A stretch of 64,000 bases of DNA from Hepsetus odoe. Taxonomy: Eukaryota; Chordata; Actinopteri; Characiformes; Hepsetidae. Each line of letters opens with the position of its first letter. The first letter of the stretch is position 1. Below are positions 1 through 14,400 of this stretch, one piece after another. A program made the translations under genes and the position numbers. The notes beneath the pieces were generated by a model. It saw nothing but the letters and a program-made list of their open reading frames with translations. It searched no databases and had not been told where the DNA came from. The stretch lies in assembly GCA_017165825.1 (NCBI GenBank), contig CM029385.1:1594837-1658836 (forward strand), given 5' to 3'.

Positions 1-71
<71 letters not shown>

Positions 72-167
72 AATTCTCCAACCATATCATGGTACGTTAG
101 AATAATATCACCTTAATGTGGATTATGGATTAATCCATAAAATGTTAATTACACTGCTTTATCTCTT

Positions 168-220
<53 letters not shown>

Positions 221-299
221 TTCCATCTTTCTGGACCTTTCTCTGTTTCTCTACCTATCTCTCTCTCTCTCTCTCTCTAATGCAACAAGGGATACTTAC
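1..299. repeat. (CA)n and (CT)n microsatellites in the 3'-most intron
   Basis: Positions 1-70 are pure (AC)n. Positions 168-214 and 262-278 are (CT)n. There is no coding signal; the frames open across them are repeat artefacts. Confidence 0.95.
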
Positions 300-353
300 T
301 GGATATCCGTCATCTCCTGGTTCTCCTCTATCACCTCTCTCACCTGGAGGACC
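300..353 (-). CDS. col24a1: col24a1 window exon 39 (54 bp), most 3' exon in window
   Basis: Encodes GPPGERGDRGEPGDDGYP, with donor gtaagt. The gggcag acceptor lies directly on a (TG)n tract. Human: GPVGDQGERGEPGAEGYK. The GPPGER start resembles GxOGER integrin-binding motifs, but function is untested. The coding sequence continues left of the window. Confidence 0.92.
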
Positions 354-356
354 CTG

Positions 357-390
<34 letters not shown>

Positions 391-1368
391 GCAATTCTAA
401 CCTTTGTGACGGAGCGTATTAGCCTCATAGCTGCAGTTCTAAAGGAACAAAGTATGGAAACATGTCTGGACTGATTATTTCTGGAGGACAGGAAATACAG
501 AGTAAATTCACTTTCTCATCGGAATATTCCTTCCTTTAACCCCCGACAAACAGCCATGCACCACAGACGTGACAGCAGGGTGGAGAGGGCTGTGTCATGA
601 TTGGTTATGTCAGTGTATGGTGATTTATTATGCTGTTCATGAGGGCAGGAAGAGGAGGTGTAAAGAGCTCTAGACCTACTGGTTCACCTAAGGGCCCCGG
701 GGGTCCTGGAGTTTTGCTGTCCTCTCCTGGGTAACCCTGGGAACAACAGAGAGTCACAACCGCAGTGAGGTCCTGGAAGCTGAGCATCTCACGCTGATCA
801 TGATTGATTATTGAGATTTCACCCTGAAGCCAACTCAGCAGATCGTAAAAGATTCACTACATAGCCGTCGTTTCCTTCATGGTGTTCGTTTCTCTGTCTA
901 ACCTCATCCTGTCTTTCCCATCACCTGAGCTTTGTGCCTTTCACAGCTGTGTGCATTTATATCCCTTTATTGTGCCTCCTTTCTGATTGGTTGAGCGTCT
1001 GTCTTCTCGACCTCGGCTGTGATGAATCTAAATCCTCTTTAAAAGCTCCTTAAACGTCGAGTACTGATGTGCTTATTAGAAACGTAGTCTAAACACAGCT
1101 TTTAAACACGCCGGGACGAGTGAAATGGATGGAAAACGGAGAACTGGACCCTCACAAACTCTGATTCTACAAGGCCAGGCTGAGAAAGAGAAGGACTGAA
1201 GTTCTACAGAGGCTTACGGAGTGAAAGACATCACTGCCTATCTGTCCATCTGTCTACCAAATCAGTTCCAACGGACACCGATAATGACGGACTTCTGATA
1301 AATACCTTTTCACCTTTTGGTCCTGAGGGTCCAGATGGACCAGGCTTGCCAGCATGACCCTGATGTTG

Positions 1369-1412
<44 letters not shown>

Positions 1413-1460
1413 GCGCATAAGAAATACATGAGAAAGCTTTGGCATGTAAGTGCATGTAGT

Positions 1461-1497
<37 letters not shown>

Positions 1498-1569
1498 CCA
1501 TGTGTAGTCAGTCTATTTCAACACAGGTATAAAATCCTTACAGATATGGCCTGCTGAACAGTGTGAACT

Positions 1570-1614
<45 letters not shown>

Positions 1615-1920
1615 CATGAAGAAAATCCACATTTCTTTGCTTTTCTAACATTCAGGCATTTAAGTGATTTTAGAGAGAATTAAAAAACAGATGAAAAACA
1701 TCTAGCAAGAAAGGAAGAAGCTTCATAGTTTGAGGGTAATCTACAGAGTTTATGGCTGCAAGAGTGTGTGTGTCCGTGTGTGTGTGTGTGTGCGCGTGCG
1801 TGTGTGTGTTTGCTATAAATAACAGAAGCGTGTTTCTGTTGTGCAGGTTCTCTGTTTTATGAATCTCGCGCTGCAGGAACTCCTCCGGGCTCTTCGTGTG
1901 AACAGAGAAAACAAGTGTTG

Positions 1921-1963
<43 letters not shown>

Positions 1964-4900
1964 TGTGTGTGTGTAATTGAAAGCAAGAGTAACTCACGGT
2001 GTACCCTTCCATTCCCGGCTCTCCCTGCGGTCCCATAACTCCCAGCTGACCCTGAAAGTAATGGACAAAGCAGACGCATCGCGAGTGTGTATTTGACACA
2101 GATGGATCCACTGCCACCTGAACCACCTTAAAAACAACCACCTTAACAACAGCGCAGTCAGTGTGGGTCTCCGGGGCACCGTTAACAATAAAAACCCTCC
2201 TGTGCATCATCTCGGCTCTGCTGCAACACACTTCAGAGAGAAACGTCCATCTGCATGTAGAGCTGCGCCGTAAATCAGCCTCAACAAATCTTACATACGA
2301 GCTTTTAACCCACCACTGGATCTTTTACTGCTTTGTTATTCTCTTTACGGCCTGACAGTGACGACTGGGCTGATTTGAATCTGCAGTGAGTGACTTCTTT
2401 AATCTAGACTGATTTTGATCCAGTATGAATCTGCAGTGAGTGATTTCTTTAGTCTACGGACTGATTTTAATCGAGTATGAATCTGTTTGTGAGTGATTTC
2501 TTTAGTCTATGGACTGATTTTGATCCAGTATGAATCTGCAGTGAGTGATTTCTTTAGTCTACGGACTGATTTTGATCCAGTATGAATCTGCAGTGAGTGA
2601 CATCTTTAATCTAGACTGATCTGAATCCAGTATGAATCTGTAGTGAGTGATTTCTTTAATCTAGACTGATCTGAATCCAGTATGAATCTGTAGTGAGTGA
2701 TTTCTTTAGTCTACAGACTGATTTTGATCCAGTATGAATCTGGAGTGTGCGGTTTTTACAGTCTGACGGTAATAAATGGAGTGATTTTAATCCGGTATGA
2801 ATCTTCCGCGGAGAAGAGGAAGCGTTTACCGTTTACCTCTTGGGGTTTGTCCTCGGGCCACTGGAGCAGCGGGTGGGTGATCAGTGTGTACAGAAGAAGG
2901 GGATTAACCCCACGGGTTGCTAATAATCCTTAATGGATTAACGAAGGAAAAGAAAAGCCATAATATCCCATTAGGAGCCTTTGATTTAAATCCAAACACT
3001 GTTAAGGTTGAGACTAGCCGCTTTTTAACAGCCCGGGGTCAAAAAAGACTGACGTGTCTAAAGACTGGGGGTCTTGTCGGGTCAAGTGAAATGTCCTGAA
3101 AGGGACAACATGAGATGTTCAGCATTTCTGAAGAGAGTATCTGCCAAGGTATTGTTTTAATCCACTTGATCGCCAGTGAGAGCTGTTAGTGGGTGAATTG
3201 AGTCATTATATTAAACCTCACCATGCTCTTTCTGATGTGTCGCGATCTGCAACCGTCACTCCGCGTCCTCTTATTGTTTATTGTGGGGTTATACGCTAAT
3301 ATAAAGAGCTGCACTAAAATCCAGACACCACCTGTGCGACTCTGTGGCAGCGAATCTTGAAATCTTGAACCTTAGAAAGGGAAAGAAAGAGCAGCTGATA
3401 AAGCTTAAGACTCACTGCGGGTCCTCTGGTCCCCCGAGCTCCTTTCAGGCCTCTCTCTCCACTCTGTCCCATTTCTCCAGGGGATCCCGGCTCGCCCGGC
3501 TGACCTGGGGCGCCTCGGTCACCCTGATGCAAAAAAACAAACCAACAAAAAAAAACACCCATCAACCGACGCTGCACACAAATGCTCTTGCGTTCTTTGG
3601 ATGTGTACAAAACTCCTGCATTAATCAATAAAACTCAGTTACAGCCACATGTACAAAAACGGCTGACGTCATTCATTTTGGTGCAAACGATGCCCATCTA
3701 ATGACTGGGGGAGAAAGAGGATTGCAAGCGGAGAGTTTGGAAGTATTCACATGAAAAGAAAGACAAAAGCCTGCCTTCTGGCTGCACATGCTGAGCGGAG
3801 TCTTCTATCTTTAACTCTGTTGCTTCAGCGCTGGGACATTTTAATTAGCTCCCAGCCTCGGCCGAGCGCCACGAGATGCAGTCTCCAAGAGTTTATTTCT
3901 CTAAATGAAACATTTTTCTACTTTGGTTACTCTAATAACGCCAGCAAATATTCATTAACTAGGGAATGTTGCCTTGACTACCTATGCAAAAACAAACAAA
4001 CAAACGAAGCGAAATTCAAAACCAATTCTGTCCCGTTTTGCTTACGCATTTTTACTGGCCGTGATGAAGAACTGATCGTTAAAAAAAAAGGATTCGTTAC
4101 CTTCTTTCCTTGACGGCCAGGGTTGCCAGGTGCTCCTTGTTTTCCCTCTGGTCCCTGACAGAAAGACAACCAGGAGAGCCACTAAAGCAACATTTACTTT
4201 TGGAGGTGTCAGAGTTCAAGATGCTGAGATTTGAGTCGGGAGGGACGAGGATGGACAGGAGTATATTAGAGGGACAATTAGAAGACAAAGTTAGAGAAGT
4301 GACACTGCGCTGATTTGGACGTGTCCAGAAGAGAGACGAGGAGTATATCGGGAGGAGGATGCTGAAGATGGAGCTGCCAGGAAAGAGGAGAAGAGGAAGA
4401 ACAAAGAGGAGGCTTATGGATGTGAGGAAGATGCAGAGGACAGGAACAAATGGAGATGAGAAGAAGAAGATGAAGCAGAAGAAGGAGGAGGAAATATTGA
4501 GATGAGATGAAATATTGTGTAGCATTAACGGAGTTAATACCTCTTGCTTGGTGTAAGAGAACATGAAACAGTTCTCTTTTGTAAACGAGCCTTTTATGAA
4601 AACTGACGTAAACCTACATTCTCCCGTGACCTGATGATCTGAAGAGTGGAATTTTAAGCTCTCCAGTTGGACCAGGCTTTCAGTGCGGCTCAATACACTG
4701 TCAAACAGGAACCTATTCTGATTCGTTTCATTTTTTCTTCATCGTTGTAATTTCTGTTCTCTTTAATCGCTTTCTAGCGTTGACTGTCCGCTCCTTTGTA
4801 AAGCTGACTGACTGCAGGGTAAGAAAGGTGCTCCAGAACTAAATTGCCTTCTAACTGGAACAAGCCTTTATTAATGATTATGTGGGTTCATGTCAACTTT

Positions 4901-6485
4901 CATAACTGTCAGGAAACCTTTCAGGTATTGCCTTTCAGTAAAGTGCTGCCAAAAATGCTGTACAAAACTCCCAGGGTCTGTTTCGAATGGCCTGCTTTCT
5001 TCTCTTAAAATGTCTGAGAGCTGGAACCTTGCATGGCATTAAGATTGTTAACCCGACTGTGAGCATCGCTCCAAAAACATAAACGCCTCCTCTCGCTCGC
5101 TCACCGGGAATCCTTTCAAACCAAGCTCTCCAGGAGGTCCCGGGGGTCCAGGATCGCCGATCTCTCCTCTTTCTCCGGGCTCTCCGTATGGTCCACGGTC
5201 ACCCGGTTCACCCTGAGGCCCATGGGATAAGCATGTAAATGCGAGAGATTTAATGACGTTTACGTGAATCTGAGTGACCTTTACCGACCTTTGCTCCGTC
5301 CTTTCCTTGAGGTCCGTCTTCTCCGGTTGGACCTGGAGGCCCCTGAGAGACAAGTGAAGGAGAAAGCACGGAATTTAAATGAAGTTTGAGTGAAATGAAT
5401 TGGAACTGAACTGAATCAAAGCTCAAACGTTTCTTTCATCTTCCACATTAAATGCTTCGCTGTGGTTCACCGAGTGCTGTGCTCACGATGACAGTCACTT
5501 CCACTTTCACTTCACTTCACATGCGACCTGACTCGGGTGTTCCTACTGTTGCCAAATGTTTGAGAACCCTGGCGTGTGAGTTTGCCTGGTCTCCGTTTTC
5601 GATACCCTTCCTTGTCTTTGCCTCCAGCCTCATGGAATTCAGCCCGTAAGTGTATTTCCACGTTTCTTTAGTTTCCTCGTGTTGTCGAACGGATTTGTTT
5701 TCTGTTGAATCTCATTGTGCTCGGGTTTTTACTGGCGCCTACATCCTGCTCCCACTGATCCTTCATCAAGGAAACCCCTAAAAACGTGTAAACATCAACT
5801 TCTACACCAATCTGCGACCACCATGAAGGGGTTATCATTAAAAACACATTTGGGTCCCAGCACGGGCCCGTGGTGAACACACTGAATATGCAGAAGGCTG
5901 ACGATTCTGAAGAATTCAGAAAGCTGCAGCACATGTTGTTTCAGTGAAGCTCATCATCCGCGGTTGAGCACGAAACCTGAACGGCAGAGAAAGCTTGTTT
6001 GGTTCACCAGCTTCTCCAAACACCCTGCTTTGGGACTAAGAGCCCATCGAGAGCTTTCCGTCAGCTCCAAGCACAGACGGCACTGGAACCGATCGGCTGT
6101 GTGTGAATAATAGATGGAATTGAGGTAACACATAAAAACATGAGGATTGAGAGAATGATGGTGTAACAGGAGAACAGGAGGTGGTGGAAGTGGGCGAACA
6201 GAGCCACTCTGTCTCTCGAAGTGAGAAAAGAGAAGAGCGCAATTAATCTGGCTCTTGGTGAGGCTGTCTATACAGTACAGCAGACTCAACACTGCGGAGC
6301 CCCTCGTCCCGCTGGCAGAGGGTCCTGTGTCAGGATGAAATCAACAAAAACACACCAGAGGGTCCCGTTCATCCCAACTCGAGTGGGGTTTTAGTCACGG
6401 AGCTTAGTCCTGGATCAAAATGTGGATTTACCCTTAAGCCCTGCTGTCCCTGCTCCCCTTCAGCACCCGTTGCCCCCACTTCACC

Positions 6486-6526
<41 letters not shown>

Positions 6527-8217
6527 AAGGAAATTATTGATAAAACTTTAAATGTACAAACAATACTCTCAAATTCTTCAGCCCCTCATTTCTTCTCATT
6601 TTTTCCATTTTGCTTCCAGACTTTCTTGTATTTTAATGTCTTGTTGAGGAGCAGTTCTCCAGATCTTCCTGAAGGACAGTGTTGTTGTCTCTCATGTTCA
6701 GTCCAGTCTCTGTACCTGAGCAGTTCTCCAGATCTTCCTGAAGGACAGTGTTGTTGTCTCTCATTTTCAGTCCAGTCTCTGTACCTGAGCAGTTTGATAG
6801 TTCTGTGTTGGTTAATCCACACAGTGATCTACGTCTGAACCTTCAAGCAGAACAAAGCGTCTCACTTAAGACACGGAGCAGTGAAGAACCAGGAGCAGAT
6901 GATTCCAGATGATCAGGTGATTCACTCACCGCTGATGCTGAGTGGGTGGAACCCCATTATCTAGAACCTTGTATCTTTTGACACTTTGCAACCTGGAGCG
7001 CTCAAACATTTGTTCAGGTTTCTTTTGTTTAATTGACTCGATGTGACGATGAGGGAGTTTCTGCACCAACAAGGTGATTCTCTAAAAAAGAAATTAGGGG
7101 GTCAAAGCTTTTGCACAACGTGCCATAAATAGCACAAGCGCAAAACATATTGAAGACGTATAAAACAAGTTGACAAACTTTCTGCCCGTTTAAATATTGA
7201 ATGTGAGTGAGTGAAAAGTTGCCACTCGATATTGTGTTCAAGTGAAAATAAGGAGCTCCTTTCAGCGCAGATGAGTGTATTTCTGCGGGTGATGCGTTGA
7301 TTTGATTGACTTTTTTCCGGCTCGTCGACGTCATCGTCTCTCGGCGTTGGAGTTTAGAGAAAACTGTGATGTGATGAGTTTACTGGGATCGTTTATGGGA
7401 AGCGATTACCATCCATCAATCTGAGTTGCCTCGGTTCTGAAATTCACTCCCAGTTCAACATTAAATAAACGCTAACGTCGAGTTTACTGCGCCATCTCCC
7501 TCACAAACCGCTCCCTTCGCAGGTTTCCTGTTTAAAGTCGACCTCAGGACCGTGTGGTTTTCTTTCTTATCGTTAACCCTTGCGCAGCAATTTTCTTTCC
7601 TCCGTTTTTCTGGGAAACGATATCGATCCGTGCAAACTGTGGAAAGTGTGGAGACGCATTCGAGTTTGTGTGCAGAAAATGAAAAATAAACGTGAGGTAT
7701 TACAGGGAAGTGTTGCAGAAAGCACGGGAGCAGACTGGGATGGAAAACAAAGGCACGTTCGATTCGAACTAAAAAGAAGTTGGACGTTCATGAAGAAAAG
7801 GCAGATTTGACCCTTTACATGCAGCGAGTTAAAGTAAATCTAAAGTTCAGCAGGAAAGAGGAGATTTCCGTTTTCTCTTCTCTCAAAAGGAAACGTATGA
7901 ATGTCTTAATATTACATCCCAGCTGGGGTTTAATAAGAGATGGACGTTTTATAATAAGAAGAAAATGAGTTTCATCCATGGATTTACACGAATGTGCGTC
8001 ACAGATTAGGTTTCTTACCTTGAGTCCAGGTTCTCCAGCAGGCCCCTGCTCTCCTTCACGTCCTGGAGGCCCCTGTGTTAGGAAGGAAGGACGGCGGCTG
8101 TGAGTGATTAGCTAAATCTGACTCAGCGAGGTTGAAACAAACGCTAAACTGGTTTGTTACCTCAGGTCCTTGCTCTCCTTCTGGTCCTGGGTCCCCCGGA
8201 GGCCCTTTAGCTCCCTG

Positions 8218-8281
<64 letters not shown>

Positions 8282-9841
8282 CACAGCTGGTGCGTAAAAA
8301 CCAGGTCATCATCACATATCCCGCCATTCAAACACTCAAACATCTCCCATAACTCCGTATAAACACTTCTACTCCTTTTCCTTTAATCACAAGGTGTTTG
8401 GGTGAAGTGAGCATGGGAGAAGAATCATGGGCAGAAGATCGCTTGATGGATGTCGTGTCGATCTTAGGTAGTGCGTGGCTTAAATTCAGGGCTGTTTATG
8501 AGCGCAGCATGTTGTAAGCAAACACGGAGAGGTGCCAGATTACGGGAAGAAACAACAGAAAGGTCCCATCATGATCCACCAGAACGACAACTACAGGCCT
8601 GTGAAACTGAAGAGATGGACGCACGGTTCTTCTGGAAGATATTCCTCTGGTTGGTGTTTCGATGGCTGGATCAAGTGTTGAGGTGGGATGAGAAACAATT
8701 GTTTGACGGAGGGATTCCCACCCGAGCTGAAATCCTTGATCACCAGATAAAGTACTGAGAAGAGTATTCGAAAAAAGGAATAGTACCACTGGCAGCAATG
8801 TGCATAAAGATACAAGGTTCTAGATGAAGGGGTTCCACCCACTCAGGGTTCAGCATCAGCAGTGAATGAATCACCTGATCATCTGGAATAATCTGCTCCT
8901 GGTTCTTCACTGCTTCATGTCTTAAGTGAGACGCTTTGTTCTGCTTGAAGGTTCAGGCGTAGATCACTGTGTGGATTAACCAACACAGAACTATCAAACT
9001 GCTCAGGTACAGAGACTGGACTGAACATGAGAGACAAGAACACTGTCCTTCAGGAAGATCTGGAGAACTGCTCAGGTACAGAGACTGGACTGAACATGAG
9101 AGACAACAACACTGTCCTTCAGGAAGATCTGGAGAACTGCTCAGGAACAGAGACTGGACTGAACATGAGGGACAACAACACTGTCCTTCAGGAAGATCTG
9201 GAGAACTGCTCAGGTACAGAGACTGGACTGAAAATGAGGGACAACAACACTGTCCTCCAGGAAGATCTGGAGAACTGTCCCTCAACAAGACAATAAAAAT
9301 CCTGGAAGTCTGGATGCAGAACACGATGGAGGGATCAAGACTTTTAGACAGCACTGAACGCTGTATGATCTCTCACTTGAACAAATAACATCCGTCCTGT
9401 GCCGACATGAACACAATCTCTCTCTTTACTGACGCCTTTCCTGTAGATCTAGAACCTTAACGCTGCCCAGATGACTGTTCGTCGCGTCTGAGGCTCCGTG
9501 TCCCAATTGTGAAGCCTCTTTTCGAGCCGCTGAGATCTTTTCCTTTTGTCTTTTTGCTTTAAAATGACGGTCAGCCATCCTGGAAGGTTTTTCGTTTTTA
9601 TTTGATTTGTCACTCAAGCGGGCATGTTTGAGTGTGCAAACGGATGTAGAGGTTTGGAATCTGTGCGTGCGCGTGTGTGAGTGTGTGTGAGAGAGAATGG
9701 TAACGGTCAGCGTGACAGTATGTGTGAAAAAGCAGAAAAACATCAGCCACATCAAACCAGTCCGACTCATCGGAATGTGTTTTACAGCCGGTCTCAGCTG
9801 GGGGCCTGTGAGAAAGATTACATGTTTAGACTAGCTGATAT

Positions 9842-9905
<64 letters not shown>

Positions 9906-10805
9906 AAATGTCAATAATTAAGACACACGTCCTCACATCTTTGCAGCGCCGGCCTGGACTGGTTTATTAATTCTGCTTTAAGAGCACATCAAACGCCCCG
10001 AGCACTCGGGCTCACTTGTGTTTCTGAAGATGTTTAGTAAACAGTAAAAGGTCCATCTGGTTCTGCAAACGTGCACCAGAAGATCCCGTCTGAAGCAGTT
10101 ACATTAGACCCGTGCACAACAGCTGGGATGAACCGAATCACACTGAAACGACCGGGACTGGACTGGACGAAGCGGAGCCGATCAGAACGGAACGATTCCG
10201 AATGAAATCAGACCGACTGTCTGAACTGAACAAAACGTCTGAGAGAAAACTGAACGAATCGGAACCGAAGCGCTCGATGAACCTGGAGCGAACAGAACTA
10301 CGGTCTGAATGAAGCGAAAGTGAACCTGGATCTGAGCTGAACTGCAGAGTGAACTGAAATTTGAACCAAAGTGACCCGATCTGAACAGTTTCATGGAACT
10401 GAACTAAACGAATAAAACCGACTTCGATTCGCAGGAACGGAATGAGATGACAAAGAACTCGATACAGTTAAAGAGGCTGATTTGAATGAACTGGGACTGA
10501 ACTAAACTGAAGGGAAAGGAAGTGAATACCTGAAAGAAACGGAACTGAGCGAAATCAGTATTTCTAAACTGCAGGAAGAACTATCTGGAACGAATATCGT
10601 TATTATTAATATTACAAACCGCACTGAACCGAAGTCAGTCGAATAAAAGTGAATTCAACAGATCAGGTGTGAACTGAACTGAATTCATGAAACTGAAGTG
10701 AAAGCGTTGAGGTAAAACTGAAAGTGTGAAGATGGATACTTACAGGCTCACCATGTGGGCCTTGCTCACCCGTACTGCCAGGAGGACCTACAACGCCCTG
10801 CAAAA

Positions 10806-10847
<42 letters not shown>

Positions 10848-11400
10848 AGACGGTACATAAGATCAGGTCATGTGTGCAGATAAGAGTAGAAGCATGAGCA
10901 CAGCGGCAGGACAGAAGGACAGATGTCCCTCATGTCCAGCGGCAGGACTTCACTACTTGATTGTTGTTTAGTTCTATTTTGATTCACTAGAATTCATTTC
11001 TCTTTTAAAATATCATGATGGCTGAAAGTCAAACGGCTGCATTGATTTTTCAATGGGATCAATAAAGTTTTTTCAGACGCTCGTTCTGATATGGGCTCTT
11101 TTTTTAAATCTGTGTTCTACTGGCTAAAGGGTTTCCATCGCACCGGTCACATCAGCGTATTTTAAAAAGAACTGAAATTCGTAACGATCAAATCAATTTA
11201 ATGTCCATCCTAGAAAAGTGTGATCACTGAAGAAGCAGTTCACAAGGTCTGGTCTCAGTGTGAGATAAAAGGTGGCACTAGGTGGTGCTGTGGGTTTAAA
11301 GGAGCATGAAGGAGATGAGGGGAGACGGAGACGGAGGGAAAAAAAGAGAAGAAAATCCTCAGGCTGTTAAAGATCTGGTTATACACGACCAAGTGCCCTG

Positions 11401-11441
<41 letters not shown>

Positions 11442-14400
11442 TCCACTGAAAAGTAGAGGTGCTTCTCCCTGTCAGCATCACTGACACCAGTAATGACAGA
11501 GTGTTTGAGCTGTAAAATGGAAAAACTGCTTCCCCCTGCGGTCATTAATTAAATCAGCCCAGCGCAGTGCAGTATGGGAGGGAAATATAGTGGAAAATGG
11601 GGGCGGGGCAACAACGGAGTCAGGATTTGGTATCAGGGTGTGTAAGGTGTGTGTGTGGATCATCGCACACTTGCTTCATGCTGAACTGCTCAGTAACCAC
11701 AAACGGGCCCTTTTCCACCAGCAGGGAACCGACGCCGTCCTGGATCAGGCTCCAGATTTTAGTCCCGGACCAGCAGGTTGCCCCTTAGCAAGATCCCGTC
11801 CCAGCAGTGGATGCGGTTATCCATTGCGTCTGTTAGTCACTTTCACATCACTGATTAAAGTGGTTTCGCCCCAAACGGCCGGGCTGGTTCGCCACACGAC
11901 GCTGGTTCTAAACCGGTTCCCTGTTTTTGGGAAAGGGCTTCATGTGTCTCACTCCGGGTGTGGTGCAGTGTGTGGTGTGAACGTACGGGTGGCCCTGGAC
12001 CGCCTCTCTTCCCTGGACCTCCAGGTTTGCCCTGTAAAAACACGCATCAGTCACACAAACGACAAAAACAAACATCAACCCAAACCCGACCGCCGTGTGC
12101 CGAATAGCTGTGCTTGATTTTTGTGACGTCACATGACAGATATGAGCTTGTCCTGCAGGTTAGAGTCCTTAAATGGACCGTGTGGACACCTGAAGTGCAG
12201 GTTTTGAAACTCAGACATTGAGAGATGGAGGAAGCAGCACTTACCACAAAGCCAGGTGCTCCTTTCTTTCCAGGTTCACCTTTTTCTCCCTGCGATGAAG
12301 CAGAAAAACAGGATCGCTCAAGCACTACGAGCCTTCAGTATGTTCCTGTGTGTCTGCACAACGTTCAAAAGTGCCTCCCATATTGTGAGACATTTCATTC
12401 TACGCGTACAGTCCGCTCCAAAGGGATTGGTACAGCAAGCCCGCTTCATTTGTTCATTTGGGCTCGAGATTAAAAGATGAGAGATTTTCATCTTTTATTT
12501 CCTGGTTTTTATATCTAGACTGGGCCTGAGAAGCTGACCGATTATAAATATCTCTTGATATCAGCCCTCAGTTGAAGTTCAGCAGATCTGAGATGAATGG
12601 AAAGGCCGTTCTGAAGCTGGGGAAAGCGGAAAAGTCCATTAGAAGCATTTCACTAACTCTGGGAAAAGCCAGTCCCACTATCGGGACGTTCTGAATGAAG
12701 CCAAGAGATTCCAGCTGTGTAAAGGCACCGAACAAACATACACATCATGAAACACTCTGGACATTAAAGGGCTCATATCCTACTTTCTAACATCCTCTGA
12801 TCTCTGCTTAACCTTTGGGTGAGGACCAAAATCAACCATGATTAATTTCCACATGACTGGCCTCAGAATCTTTTAAAGAGGCATTTACGATTGCAATATG
12901 TTAATGAGCTCTGTTCTGATTGGCCGGGCCCTTATTTAATAGAAATACAGATACATACTCAGAGACTCACAGGAACTGTTTCACATGATCTACAGATGCC
13001 ACAAGCCTCAGATTTGCTGAGCTGTATGACGAATGCTTTCGAGAACGTATGAGAACATGTAAAATGCATAGTGATGACACCTTGCTCCCCTCTGGTCCTG
13101 GCTCTCCAGGAGGTCCATCAGGTCCTCGCGGCCCCTGATAAAGACAAAAACGAAAGAAGTTCCCGCTTGAGCAGTGTTCAGAGTGAGTCACTGTTCACCG
13201 TGACCGTGAAGGGAACCAGACGTCTCCCTCTAAAGGTCCCAACACTGAACGTTTGCTGCAAGTGTGATTGAAAAATTCATTTGTGACATAAACTGCCATC
13301 ACTTTGCTGGAGACGTCTGGTTCCATTTACTACCATTCAAAGAGAAGTCAAGAACAAAACCCATGAAAAGCATGAAAACAGTACAACCATCTTCAAGCGA
13401 GTGCTTCAGAACATGTTCATCCTTCAGGTGCACATCTGTGCCATAAAACGTCTCCATTAATGAACCTCCCGGCTGGAAATACCTTGTTAATGACCAGGGC
13501 GCTCTTTCTAATGAGCGGAGCGGCCCAGCTCGCTGAGCCAGGAGCTCACGCCAGTCAAAACAGAGGTAACCGCGAAAAGGAACGGAGAGAAAAAGACAGA
13601 TAGAGAGAAAGGAATACTGATTTCATTCTTCTCCAAATAGTCCAGATCTCCTCGAGCCAAGCCCGTGTGCCTGGTGTGATGAATGCTTCATTCAGCGTTT
13701 GGTAAGGAGCTGTAAGTGAGCCGTGTTTTTTCACCGGCCAGGTTTAACGACCTTCTTGCTGTCGACTCTAAATTTAGTAGAAACACAATCGTTCCGGTTT
13801 GAAACCTTGGGCCTCAAAAAGTGCCATTCTTGGTAAAATGGGAGGCATGAACTTTAGGATGTTATTCAGGAGAATCGGAGACTCACTTTAAGGGTCTGAA
13901 CTCACTGCAACGCTACTGAGTGAAAGTCTGTTTTTTCCTATTTCTCTCCAGTATAATGGTGTCCAGTTCTGCCCACTAGACTAACCCCAGGATGGGGAGA
14001 ACCTGAACCGTGGCTTTTTTTATTAACCTTGGTTTTTTTAAATTCTGATATCCAGTTATTCAACTCTGAGATATTAACAGATGATCCAATTAGCTAGAAC
14101 AGAGGGAGTGATGGAGGAGAAGAAGGGCCTGTCCTACTATCCAAATACTGATCAATTATGTTCTCCCGAACAACCCTCCAACATCTTCTGTTTGCTTCCA
14201 GACATTCTTTCTTAATGTTGAGGAACAGTTCTCCAGATCTTCCTGAAGGACAGTGTTGTTGTCTCTCATTTTCAGTCCAGTCTCTGTACCTGAGCGCCGT
14301 GTTCTCCAGATCTTCCTGAAGGACAGTGTTGTTGTCTCACTTTCAGTCCAGTCTCTGTACCCTGAGCAGTTCTCCAGATCTTCCTGAAGGACAGTGTTGT

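Noticed and set aside
8471..8800. 95- and 100-codon overlapping frames
   Set aside because: No recognisable domain; they adjoin an inserted element and overlap each other on opposite strands.
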